64,000 nt of DNA from Catonia carolina (Eukaryota; Arthropoda; Insecta; Hemiptera; Achilidae). This document shows, in pieces, positions 1 to 13,100 of this stretch. Position 1 is the stretch's first letter; each line of letters starts with the position of its first letter. The stretch spans positions 58,450,672 to 58,514,671 of the forward strand of contig JAQMRL010000003.1 in NCBI GenBank assembly GCA_035578175.1, in the 5' to 3' direction. The notes under the pieces are model-generated. The model was not told where the DNA came from and made no database searches. It worked only from the letters and a program-made list of their open reading frames with translations. The translations under genes and the position numbers were made by a program.

Positions 1-287
1 TAAACATGGAAATCTATACTAAAATTATAAATTAATGTTTGTTTAAGATAATCTCAGAAACTACCCAATTGATTTTAAAAATCCTTTCTGTAGGAGAAAG
101 CTCAGGGCTTTATGTATAACACTGGCTAAATAACGCGCTATATAATTTTTAAATTTTGAAAAAATATTTGAGATTGATAAAATGAAGTAATCTTGTTTTA
201 TTTGTTTGATAAGGTTTGTCTCCTATACATAAATTTTATTCTATTCTATACAATGTACTGTCATATGCAGTCAGGTATTAGGGATGG

Positions 288-444
288 CTGCATTAGCGTA
301 GTTGGCAACGTGCTTGCCTCTCACCATGCGGCCTTGGGTTCGGATCCCTTTCAGGCACGGCATATTTTCATATGTTATAAAACATCATTTCATCCTTCAC
401 CATCTGCATTAGCAGTAGTTGCAGAACAGTCGGACGTTAAAAAA
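288..444 (+). mobile_element. tRNA-derived SINE (family 3)
   Basis: Pol III box A-like TAGCGTAGTTGG and box B GGTTCGGATCC, ending in GTTAAAAAA. Bordered by 15-bp target duplications (273-287 and 445-459, one mismatch), so the ends are exact. Lies in FANCI intron 21. Confidence 0.75.
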
Positions 445-910
445 AGGTATCAGGGATGGTATAGTAATCCTCTACAATACAGCATTCTTTTCTTTCCTTT
501 TTACAAATTATTTATGAGAGAGATGTAAAAAAATAATGTCATATTCAACTTCTGCTTAGAAAGTTATTTAAACCTTCAAAAAATCAAAGAGACGTACTAT
601 TTTTTTTAAGAAATAAATTACAACAAAAAATTAACAGTTATTCTCAGGTCATATTTCTCTTCTATTATAAGGAAATTATATAAGTCTTCACAAATTGTAA
701 CACTGACATTCTGTTTGCTTTCAATATCTAACAAGATATCAAACAACTAAAAAATGGCAAAGTTGTAATGCTTCATAATAGAACTTGCAAAATTTACCAA
801 GAATAATAAAAATACAACTGCCCCCACTGTACTGGCAAAATGTAAATAAATGAACAACTCATAAATTCAACTGTTTGATAGTGTCAGTAATTCAGAATTT
901 GTTTACAAAC

Positions 911-1127
911 CTGGCTTCCTGATAGAAAAGATTTTGAGGTGAAGAAAACGAACTGAAGTACTTAGTGATATCAGTAAGAGTAGTAAATATTCTAGACAAC
1001 AACTGGAAAACAATTTCTGTACAATTTCCCAGAGGTACAGAAATGCAAATAATTGTCTGAGCAATATTTATAGGCAGTCCAGCTTGGCGCACCAATTCAC
1101 GTTCCCTTCGTCTGTTTCTATTGATTC
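911..1127 (-). CDS. FANCI: FANCI exon 21 (residues 1119-1190), last in window
   Basis: LLSRIFTTLTDITKYF matches LLKDLCKMYTTLTALVRYY. A donor GTTTGT at 910-905 is preferred to reading on into a stop 12 bases later, because the family has about 140 more residues here, including the basic tail. Confidence 0.87.
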
Positions 1128-4100
1128 CTAGAAAATAACAATTTAAATATACAATGTTATGAATAAAATCAAAATAATTCTACCTGTTAATCTTTAATTT
1201 TGAGTATTTTACAACAACTTTTTTGGCATTACCAAAAAAGCAAAACAGAGTTGGTTCAGTGACAGAGAGAAGTGGAGAGAAGTTGTGTTGGACCCAATCT
1301 GAGGAAACTTGGAAGAGGATACAGAAGATGATGATGATGATGATACAACACCTTACAATTTGTGAACTGCTGCTGTATTCAGCACATCTGACTTCTTCGA
1401 ATGGCATACCCTCAGTGGACATTGGTGATCATCATCATCAATCCGATCCAATCCACCATAGATCAGAAAAAGTCCACTGAAGAGAGATTAGTTTATTGTC
1501 TTAGGTTTTTCAGCCAGAATGTTATGTGTTTGGCCCGAACCTGTTCTCTCTTCGATTTTCCCCTGCATTACCAGCCTAAGTAACAAGTATTTTTCACTTT
1601 CTCTCTTGATATTACCACAGTAAAACATTTTTCATCTATTGACAATGCTCAGAATCTCTCCCACTCTCTCTTCATTCCCTCACAACTAATGAAAGATACT
1701 GTTATGTGTCCAAGAAGCATAGGAGCAAGGAAGCGTCAAATGCTTTTCTAGATCCCGAAGTTATTAAAGACATTCCATGTTCAAAGTTATTAAATCCATG
1801 ACATCTACTGGATTTTGTAAAAATATTTTAGAAATAAGATCGAATGGCACAGCTCTCAAAACAAACTGAACAAGAAATAATTTCTTTTACATTACTATTT
1901 TTCAATTATTTTAAGATACTGATTTTTAATACCATTTCCAATGAAACATGCAAGTGTGGCAGCGCTTCGTATCACTTTATTTTGCCCATATCAGAAGGGA
2001 TGATGTGAATCACAGGGGTTAGGTGGATTAGAATATGAGCGCTATGTGTCCTACTTTGCCAGTAGGTGTCTAAATTAGTATTCTTATGTGGTTCCCGAGT
2101 TTATAATTACGCTCAAACGTCCAGATATAAGGGACAAAGCAATAAAATAATTTTTAATGTATCAGTTTTTTTGAGAAGCTCTCTAAAAATGATAACAAAG
2201 TAGAAATTCGTCATGCACTTCAAAGAATTAAAATCTGTCACATAAATGCACATACAAAGAATTGTTGCAGAAGCAAAATCATCACTATCAACAGGGTATC
2301 CAAGGCTGTTATTCTTCTAAAACAAATAATCGATCACCCATAAACAGCCAGTTATGAGTATTGATGATTTCCAAAGACTTTGATTAGACAAATTGCTTTC
2401 TCTTTCTATGACTAAGAACAGTTTAAAACAATTAATCATAAGAAGTAAAGCGAAAAAGAAAGAAAGAAACTCAAAAAGTACAGTATTTCTACAAAACACT
2501 GCACTAAATCATTAACCAATAGAAGTTAATATAAGCATCATCACATGACAGAGCCGAGAGTGAAGCGGAAGAGTAGAAATAGATCTATTGTCCTCCAATA
2601 TGACAAAAGATTTGCTCTGTGGTATAGTTGATCATTTTCTTAGTATATTGGTAAGTGCCAACAATAAGTTATTTTTGGATAAATACGATAAATATAAAAA
2701 AGCAAAATTTACTTACTCTTTTCAGGAGATTCTGAACTATGAGGGAAATTTTCCAGTGCAAGTTCAGAACGAAGCCGTGACAGGAGCCATTTGACACTTT
2801 CTAACATATTCATCAATGTATGACACAACATTGGAATTACATTAGTGACTGTTGATTCATTCAATATTGAAAGATTTAATTTACAGGTTTCAACTTCTTT
2901 CTATAAAAATAAGTTAATAGACTAGTTAAGACTGAGTAAAATAATGATGCAGATGAGAACAAAACTATACTAATTAATCAGTAGTGCTACGTTTATCATT
3001 TCTGTAATTTCAATGTGAAGTATAAAGAAATAGAATCTGATTTAACAGGAATCACATTGAAAAATTAAATTCCAAATTGTACAAGATTATCAAAATCAAT
3101 CAAAACCACATAAAAAGTGAGACAATTTAAAAAAAAAACAGATTTGTTGGTTTACACAGATGTCATCAGTATGCGTAGAGCTGTTCTGCTGCTTTACATA
3201 CTCCAGGCTATTTTAAATGCTTTTGCTGCTTCTGAATGTAAAATAAGTCAATCCGTTTTACATATTTCATCAGTTTCTTCTGGAACTTTGCCAGATTCCG
3301 TCATGATTACGGATACTATCTCTTTATTCGTAAACTGAAGACCTCCATTGTCAGATGATAGCCATTCATTCTTGTGAACTTTCATTTTATTCTCCCTTGA
3401 TTTATACACAGTTTACAAACACCATTACAATAATGCATTCATAATATTAAATTTAACTATTTTTGGATTATTTTTTGTTATAATGCACATTTTTTTGGAT
3501 AATCTGAACATTACGAAATTCGAACGATTCCCAATTAGTTCAGATTAGAGGAGGGTTTGTGTACTTTTACCAATTCAGTTTTAAATGGTTATTTGCTGAA
3601 AAATTTTGTGACTAGGTGAAGATGTACAAAGTACATCTTACACTTTTAGAATGTACACTTTTTACTTTCTCTTGCACTATATGAATATCTAGAGAAGGAA
3701 AGTACTGTTTTTACATGTCAATTTTTCAAAATCGAGTTTTACCACATACGAGGGGGTACCCAAAAGAAACCGGAATTATTTTTTAAAACTATTTATTTTT
3801 AATTTTTTTACAAAAGAACCTTATCCCCTTCAAAATACTCTCCATTACAACTAATACATTTGTCCCACCGGTGCTTCCACTGTTCAAAACATTTTTTGTA
3901 CTCCTCTTCAGTGATGGCTGCCAGCTCATCCGTCGTTTTTTTCTTGACATCATCAATGTTGTTAAATCGGAGACCTTTCATGCCCCTTTTCATGCGTGGG
4001 AACAAGAAAAAATCACACGGAGCCAGATCGGGTGAGTATGGTGCGTGTGGTAGCAAAACCATGCCGTTTTTCGCCAAAAACTGGGTAAACGAGATTGCCG

Positions 4101-7100
4101 TGTGTGCAGGCGCGTTGTCGTGGTGGAAAAACCAGTCCCCTGTCTGCCACAAATTTGGTCTTTTACGACGAACGCTGTTTCGTAGTCTTCTTAACACTTC
4201 AAGATAAAAAGCTTGATTTACCGTCTGGCCTGGTGGAACGAACTCTGAATGGACAATTCCCCTCACATCAAAAAAAACAAATCAGCATTGTTTTGACGTT
4301 CGATCTGACTTGACGACATTTTTTTGGTCGGGGTGATATTGAAGTCTTCCATTGACTGGATTGTTGTTTGGTTTCTGGGTCGTACCCATAGCACCAAGAC
4401 TCGTCACCCGTAATGATCTTTGACATGAAATCTGGATCAGTTTCAAGCTGTTGTTTCAAATCACTACACGTTTCAATTCAACGTTCCTTTTGAGTGTCTG
4501 TCAGAACCCGAGGCACAAACTTGGCAGCGACTCTTTTCATTGTCAAGTCTTCTGTTAAAATGCGTTGGACTGAGCTCCAAGATAACCCAGTAACCTGTGA
4601 TATTTGGTCAATGGTCTGTCGTCGGTCTGTTCGTACAATTTCTTTCACTTTCACAACATTTTCGTCTGTTCGGGAAGTCGACGGTCGTCCAGAACGAGGT
4701 TTGTTCTCAATCGACATGTCGCCATTTTTAAAGCGCAAAAACCACTCGTACACTTGGGTTTTTCCAATAGCGTCGTCTTTGTAAGCTGTGTTCAACATTA
4801 CAACTGTTTCCGCCGCGTTTTTACCGAGCAAGAAGCAAAATTTCACAGCCGCACGTTGTTCATTAAAACTTGCCATCATGAAAAACGACACGAGCACAAA
4901 ACAGCACTAGCGAGAACAATCACTGCACAAGAACAGAACAAGCTAGATCAACGAACAAAATGGCATTGAACTGGCAATGAGTAGCGCTACAAGATTTGGA
5001 AGGCGGGAATTTGTACTGCACAAGCTCCGCCCACAGCAGAGCTATTCCGGATACTTTTGGGTACCCCCTCGTATACACTTTTTCAGGCTGGCTCAGCCCC
5101 AAAAAAACATGTTTTTAGCAATTATCTATGTATCTGTGTGTGTGTGTGTGAAGAAAATACCTCAAGAACGAAACATTGTACTAAGCTGAAACTTGGAACG
5201 CATGTTAGGGGCAGTAAGAGGACCTAACATAAACATTTTCATCAAATCGGTCTACCATAAACGGTAGTTTATTCGTGTGATTTTTCACTTGTTTGCAATT
5301 TTCTCAAAAACGTCTCCTATGACTTTTTTTTAAAGTCGTCTCATTTACTATATTTTTTATGCTCTACAAGTTAGGGTAAGCACCATGTCTGCTGAAATTA
5401 TTGAGGAGGCTGTGGTTTTGCAGAATTTTTTTTTTGCGGTCTAATATGCATTCTAGGGCAAAAGTGTATATAATTAAAACTGCACAGCATTTAAAAACCT
5501 ACAAATTTTATTTCAAATATTTTTTGTACGTTTAGTTTCGTGGCAATTAGTTTTTTTTTCTCATTAAATTGGTAAAAAAATCTGGTGTGAAACACTCACA
5601 AAACATTCTCTTGCCAATGCAAATATTTAACAATATAACCTAACATTAGTAATAAAACATTAGAAATAAACAAAAAACTAACCTCAAAAAATATAACCTA
5701 ATAATTATGATTATATTTAATCATAAATGAAAGACGCAAAATGAAAATTGATCTCAGTTTGCCTTAAAAATACGGAAAATCACTCTTTCACGCTAAACTA
5801 GGCTCTTTAGAGAAAAATGCGTTGAATAAAAGTTGTACATCTTTTAATTTTCTATAAATTTGATTATATACTTTTTTGTCATAAAATGCATTCTAAGGCC
5901 GAAATCTTAAAAAAATAGATTTTTCACACGTTTTCATGAGAAAAACACAGAAAATTGCTAATTACCGCTAAACTAAGCGTTATACAAAAAAATGTTTGAA
6001 ATAAAAGTTGTAGACCTTTAAATTCTCTACAACTTTTATTATATACATTTTTGCGGTATAATGCATAATAAAGCCGCAATCTTGAAAAAACAATGTTTTT
6101 ACGTGAAAACAGCCTCACCGAGAATTTCAGCAAACATGGCGCCTACCCTATCTTGTAGAGAATAAAAAATTGAGTAAACCAGGCGATTTTAAAAAAAATC
6201 GTAGGACCAGTTTTTGAGAAAATTGCAAAAAAGTGAAAAATTATACGAATAAACTACTACTTCCGGTTGACCGATTTTGATGAAAATGTTCATGTCGGGT
6301 CCGGTAGTGGTATGTAACTTAAGTTTCAAGTTCGTATGATGTTCCATTCTTGAGATATTCTGTTCACACACAGACAAATCGGTAAAAACATGTTTTTTGG
6401 GTTCAGGGGGTCTGAAAACATGTAGATCCGGTGAAAACTCGATTTCGAAAAATCGACATGAAAACAATACTATCCTTCCTATATATTCATACAGGCAAGA
6501 GAAAGTAAAAATGGGATTTTTTTAAAGATTGCAGCCTTAGTATACAATTTACAACAAAAGTGTATATAATCAAAAGTTATAGAAAATTAAAAACCTACAA
6601 CTTTATTTCTAGCATTTTTCTTTACAGAGCTTAGTTTAACAGCATTACTAACTACATTACGTTTCATATTAACTAAAGATATTGATTTTCATTTTGGGTC
6701 ATTCACTCATGATTAAAATTAGGTTATGTTTTCCATTTTACATTGTTCACTTGTGATTTAACATAGGTTATGTTGTTCAATATCTACATTGACAAGATAC
6801 AGTCGTGTGAGTGTTTCAAATCATATTTTTTTGTATGAAATAAATTACGAATGAAATCTTGGAATGGATAAAAGTAATTATACAGATGAAGCCCATATTC
6901 TGAATTATAAGGTATTAATTTATAACTGCATGGAGGAGTCTCTCAAAAAGTTTGGTTATTATTACATCTTTAGAAAATGAAGTGTAAAATAATAATTACC
7001 TCTTTAAAATAAGTCCCAATAATTTCACAGCTTTGCACAGCCATATTTTCAAGATAAGCACTTTCAGTTTTACAACGTAATAACATAGTTAACATATGTG

Positions 7101-10100
7101 AAATGTAAGTTTTAGCTACAGGAGCAAATTGCAGCTTTTTCTTTTGTGCAAATTCAAATAAGTAATCAACAACCTATAAAGAAAAAAAAAGAAAACATAT
7201 TATGGGGTGTAAACCCTAAAATAAATTACATGAAAATTACAAATATTTTACCATTTCAAAAACCCTTAAACATGCCCAAAACTGCCAAAGTCAATTTGTT
7301 TTTACCTAAATATTATGAATTGCAAAAAACAATTTTTACACAAAAAAAACATAAACAATAAAGAAAACTGAAATTCTACTTAAACGAGGGTAATATAATT
7401 ATAAAAAGTTAGTTAGCTTTCAGTGTTTTGATTACTTTTCTATAATCCATCAAAAAGCAATTTTAATTTTTTTCCTTTTATTATTATTTATATTTTAGAG
7501 ACAGCTCAAAAAGTGCTGACAATGCATTAGCAATGCAACATAACACATCATGTATTTACATCAGATTCATCAGATCTGATTTACATCAGATTTTTGTATT
7601 TCATCAGATTTTATTTATTCAGACAGCATTCCTAATTTTCTCTATTTTTGAAAGCCTTCTTTTTCTTCATCATACCATTTTCATTTCCAAATAGTTTAAA
7701 GTTCGACACAAAGGCTGAGTGCAAGTTGAGACGCAGCTCTGTGGTGTGAGGTGAGGTGATTCACCAGCAGTTTCTGTGAATCCCTGAAATTGATACAACA
7801 GCGCATGTTGACACGCGAGTCAAACCTTTGCACCCTACGAAGGTTTGTGCTCCTGCCGCAGTTTTCACTAGTGATTACTGCAGCTCGTGTTTGTTTTATT
7901 GAAAAGTTGTAGTTTTGAAGGCTCGTGTTTGGTCTTGATGGATTGCTCCAGCATCTATTGACTTCTTGATAAATTCATGCAATTCAGAAAACTGGTCACG
8001 GGTTCCATGGTAATAATTTTTAAATTTTTCATCAGAAAATTCATCCTTAAGGACGAATTCTCCAAGGCTCCTTCTTTATCTCTAGTAGCTGCTTTTCGGA
8101 AGCTTTTTATGAAATAATTTTGCAATTAATTTATCTTTGTTTAATTCATCAGAATCCGATTCTGAACTTAGTAATGAATTAATATACGAGTGCATTCCGT
8201 TCATTGCACACATTCTACCACAACATACAGACACGCAGTGACAACAGGACTGCGCCTCATCTTTCGCTCTCCCTGCGCATAGTTGACTCTGTCATGCATC
8301 TTAACTTGCGGCCGGCCTAAGATAACAGGTGAATTGCCAGTCTTAATGTGTAAAAGTTTTGATTAAAAAAAAAAAACTGTACTAGTACATTTTAGCTATC
8401 TGAGGGTGCACCCCAGACTGGACAGAGCATACCCCTTAAAACAGTAGTGATGCTGCCTTATTCCTGACCAAGGTAAAATTTGTATACGTATCACTAATGA
8501 CTAAGTAGTTGAAGTGACATTTAACAAACTAGAAACAAAAACAAAATAAAACACAAAAACTGATATAATTTTCACAGTAAAAATAACTAACCCTTTCAGA
8601 ATAACTATGATAAGTAGGCAACTGAAGATTGACTATTGTCAAGCTGTTCACGATAGCAGTAGCTTCTCTTTTCAAGTAAATTTCTGGATTATCTGTATCT
8701 CTGGTAACATCTTCTAAAAGCATTTGAAATTTTATTACAATAGGTTTCAGTTGGTTAATCAGTCCTTGTTCTACTTGCACATTTTCTGAAATAAAACAGC
8801 CCGTAAAAATGTCAAAAATGGTCCAAAAACTGAATTATGAGATTTAGCTATGGAGAATGATATTATTAAACTGAGAATTATAAAATTACACAGAAATGTC
8901 AACATTTTTCACAGAGTGAAGACGACTGACTTAGTCAATCAGCATTTTTCTAAAATTAATGATTTAAGTTAACAATTTTAATAAATACAATATTAGAATT
9001 ATTTCATTAAAAATAATATATCTTTAGAGCAGATCTATTGGGGTATGTAGGTTTATTACTCTCCACTACCTCCACTCCTATTTTTTGAGCTTATAATAAT
9101 TATGTACACATGACAATGGTGGGAGTATTATGTTAATCAATGTGTGCGTAAATGACGCCAAGATACATGCTGGATTTGTTCACCATTTCTATGTTCAAAG
9201 TAATTTATATGGTTACCTTTCAATGAAATTACAAAACCAGTTTTTTTATTATTAATTCACTACTTTAAACTCGTAAATACTTAATTTTGGATATTATTTA
9301 ATTTATAATGTAAAATGGGGGTGCTTATTTTGTTCTTTGTAATATAATTAAAAGTGTATTATTTTCAATTTATAATAATGCAGCGAAATCCAGATATGAG
9401 AGTTCAAAGAAAAAAAAAATTAGTTTTAAAAAAGTTACATTTTTTTGAGAGGCTCTTTAAAAATGAAATTAGGGAAGAAATTCCTTTCAAGCACCTCAAA
9501 GAGTCACAAATAAGATTGCAGAATCATGTGAAAAAAATTTGGCTATGGAATTTACGCGTCACAAAATGTTAAAACGTTATATTGACATAAAAGATTGAGT
9601 GATTATTTATTTTTTTGTGGAATTTAAATGGATTAGTGTTTTATTGTATAAAATATAGTGGAAAAAAAGAAAAAATTAACTAGAAAGTCCACTATTTCTA
9701 GGAAATAGTGCATTGTAAATCAGTAACCAATAGACATAAAATTAATGTACGCACATATACACATGTGTGTATTGACAGGAGGAGAATAATGATATGAGAC
9801 ATCATTCCCATCATGATAGGATAATGATGGTAGAACAGGGATAGACCCACTGTCCTCCCACACGACTATTCTTCTGCTCACTATTATAGTATACAACACT
9901 GAACTTACAATAAAATCTAGCTATTTGCAGGAGAGATAAATTCCATGAATTTAGTGTTACCACGTCTATATTGTAATAGTTTGAAGCTTATGATAAACAA
10001 ATAACAAAAATTAAAATACACAATGATTATAAACAGAAATAAAATCAGAGGAATTTCAATATGAAGCAACCAGAAACAATTAGATTATTTTATAAACTCT

Positions 10101-13100
10101 TACCTATTTCTTGCAGAAATAAGGGCAATTTTGTCAGATGCTGAGTTGTAATAAATGAAAGTAACTCAGAAAAAGTTTCAACACAAAGTATTGCAGCCAC
10201 TAGATCAAAATCTTTAAATTTTTCATAGTCCTCTAAACACCTTGTGTATAAAATTCTAAGAAAAGAAACAAAATAAATTTTTTTTTATTAATATATCTTA
10301 TTAATATGTCATAAAAAATATAATTCATTAAAGAACTCGTAGTTATGAAATTGTTGATGATTCTGGATATTAGATAATAATAAACATCAGTAATGATCAG
10401 CAATAACACACAATGAAAAATCAAAATAAATATTTAATTATTTAATGAAAGAACATTACATTCATCTACATGAGGCACGCCTAATTCATTAAAAATATTA
10501 GTTTCAAAAGTTGATATTTCGTTTAAAATAAATTCGCTAGAATTTTTGCAAGAATGGAGTTGTTTGATCTAATAAAATAAAGAATGTTGGTGCAGAGATC
10601 GTTAGGGGAGTAACAAAATTTAAAAAGGAGTTCTCACGGGAACGAAGCAATTAAAATTTTGTGTATTGTACCGCGAGAGAAAATACAGAATGGAACCAAG
10701 TATGGCATTTGATCTTTGAAAATACCCAGGCAGAGGTGTGGTCAAACATTTGTCATTGGCTTAACGATATTAATATACCGGATGTCCCACAGAATTTGAA
10801 CCATAGAAAAATAGCATTGATTTTCATTAGTTAGTTAATATTTTCTTTCCACGAATAAATGAAGACTTGTTATCATTAGAAATCATTAGAAATGTTTAGA
10901 TCTTTTAAAAAATATCAATGTTGATACATTTTAAGTTGTATTTTAGTTTAAATACAGAAATTTGTAACTGTTTTACATTTAAGTATTGTAAATTTTATCA
11001 ACCCCATCTTTTTAGTTTTGTAGGTGGCTTTCGCTGACTCGAAGAACTGGCACTGTGTGTCAATCGTGTAGGAAGTCGATGAGTAAAAGTCCCCTCCAGT
11101 CCAAAAAAAATGTTGCAAACACTTCTCCAGCAGAGAGATGGGTTTCGGCATCTGTAGGACTTGATCTTGGACATCAGTCGTGACCTTGATTTTTTATACT
11201 TTCATGTCAACCTTTAAACTTGTTAGCCAAACATTTGGGTCCAAGAAAGGGTACATCATCAAACTGTGCTTTTAACCAAGTCAAAATTTTTGTAGGTTTA
11301 ACACCTTAGTTAAAAACTTAACAATAGATTGTGTAACACCCGATAGCACCTCTTGCTCGGTCACGGTGACAAAACAGAGACATATAATGTGTCGATTATG
11401 TTCCCCTCGTGCTTAATTCACCAACTTTGAATGTGATGCTTCCGCCGTCTTGTTCAGGACGGCCTAATGATGCACACAAAAAAAGTCCAGTTTATATTTG
11501 AATAACCCTTGTAGAAACACTTACAATAATTTAGATAAAAACTACTGACTTAGTTTATACATAGACAGTATTTTGAATATACTATCTATGTTTATTGTCA
11601 TACAAGTCTGAAAAATACAATAATTACATTCAAACATAGTCAAAAATATATTCTACTTAAATTACAAATTGATACGTTGTATAATAATAAATAGAAACAA
11701 ACCTTCCTAAATTAAAACATTCCTTTAAAATTTTTGATGATTTCAGTCGATTTTTAGACACATGAACAACAGCTTCCAAAGCAGCCTGTAAAACATATCG
11801 TAAAAGAGGTCTACGTGACTGCAGATCAGCAGTGGATTCAGAAGTTGCCCAACTTAAGTCATCACTGAAATCATACAAAAAAAGAATACAAATTTCATAC
11901 TTATTTATTTGCTCATAACAAATTTAGCTAATGTGAACCACAGGGAAAACATTATTTAATTCAACTGTGACTATTATGATACCAGTTTCTCTAAATTCTT
12001 AAAAAAAAATCTGGAAATTTGTCTATTGAATCAGCACAGACATTGGTTTGTAAATCTAAAATTTAACTATTTGAGTCATAAAATTTCGCTTCAAAACCAG
12101 TTTCTGTCACTAAACCTTGAAAAGCCATTCTTAACAGGAACATGTTCCCTATCATGAACATTCTACATCCATATGCAACAAAGCAAATTCTAATTCGATA
12201 AACCAAAGACAACATGGAATAAACAATTACAGGAAATTTTCTTTCTCTAAAAGAATTTCTCTGTCCTGACGATCAGTGTTTTCAAAGAAAAATTAAAATT
12301 TTTCTTTTTTTTTAAAGGCTTCATTACTTTTCAGGACCTTAGCTGAACGTCTCAACTAACCTCTTAGGACTTATATAATTTTTTCTTGCCACAACAATAA
12401 TTGAAATGACTAAAAACTATAACACAGTTATAGTAAATGAAGAAAATAATATAGGTAAATGTCTGGACAAGGATTTGTTCTAATAACTTTCTGTAAGTTA
12501 TTATTTTATCCCGTTTAAAAAATATCATTAGGTTGTGATTTTTTTAAAAAAATTTAAAATCCTGAACCAAGAAGGCAAAATTCTTTCTAGTGTTTCTTAT
12601 TAACACTTATTTTCATTCACGTAACCAATAAAACATTCACATGTAACACACCTTACTAATACTTACCAATTAAAGATTGCATTAAAATTAAAAATACAAA
12701 TCCTCACCAGCGTAAAAGACTTAAAAGTCTGTTTACTGCAGACAGATTTAGAATGGTTTCAGGAGGTTTAAAAGCAGGGGCTGCATTCTTCTTACCATCA
12801 ATCTTGTCTTTCTTTTGGCCATCTTTTTTCTTACTTGGTTTGCAATTCTGAAAAATTAAGTACACAAAGAAATTGATAAAAATTACTGTGCATTGCCTGT
12901 TAATTCTTTTGTAATAATCATTATAAACTTTATTTACACTAATATTAGAGGACGAATAAGTTACTTTATTAAGAAGCTATATGTTGGACCCCATACTTGC
13001 ATTTGGTGCTAAGTGCTGAGAAATAAGCTAAATAAATAAGAGGAGGCTGGTGGGCTTAAAGAGACTGGTTATGAAGGTTATGCAGGATCTCCAGAGTGGA

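Larger units (their letters stand above)
3660..6833 (+). repeat. 930-bp repeat copy A (plus), interrupted twice
   Basis: Pieces 3660-3748, 5072-5580 and 6512-6833 join into one copy. They are split by a mariner and by a second, inverted copy B. Starts TTTTACTTTCTCTTGC and ends near GTGTGAGTGTTTC. Confidence 0.75.

Noticed and set aside
3860..4969. Plus-strand frames of 72-121 codons
   Set aside because: Antisense of the mariner transposase.
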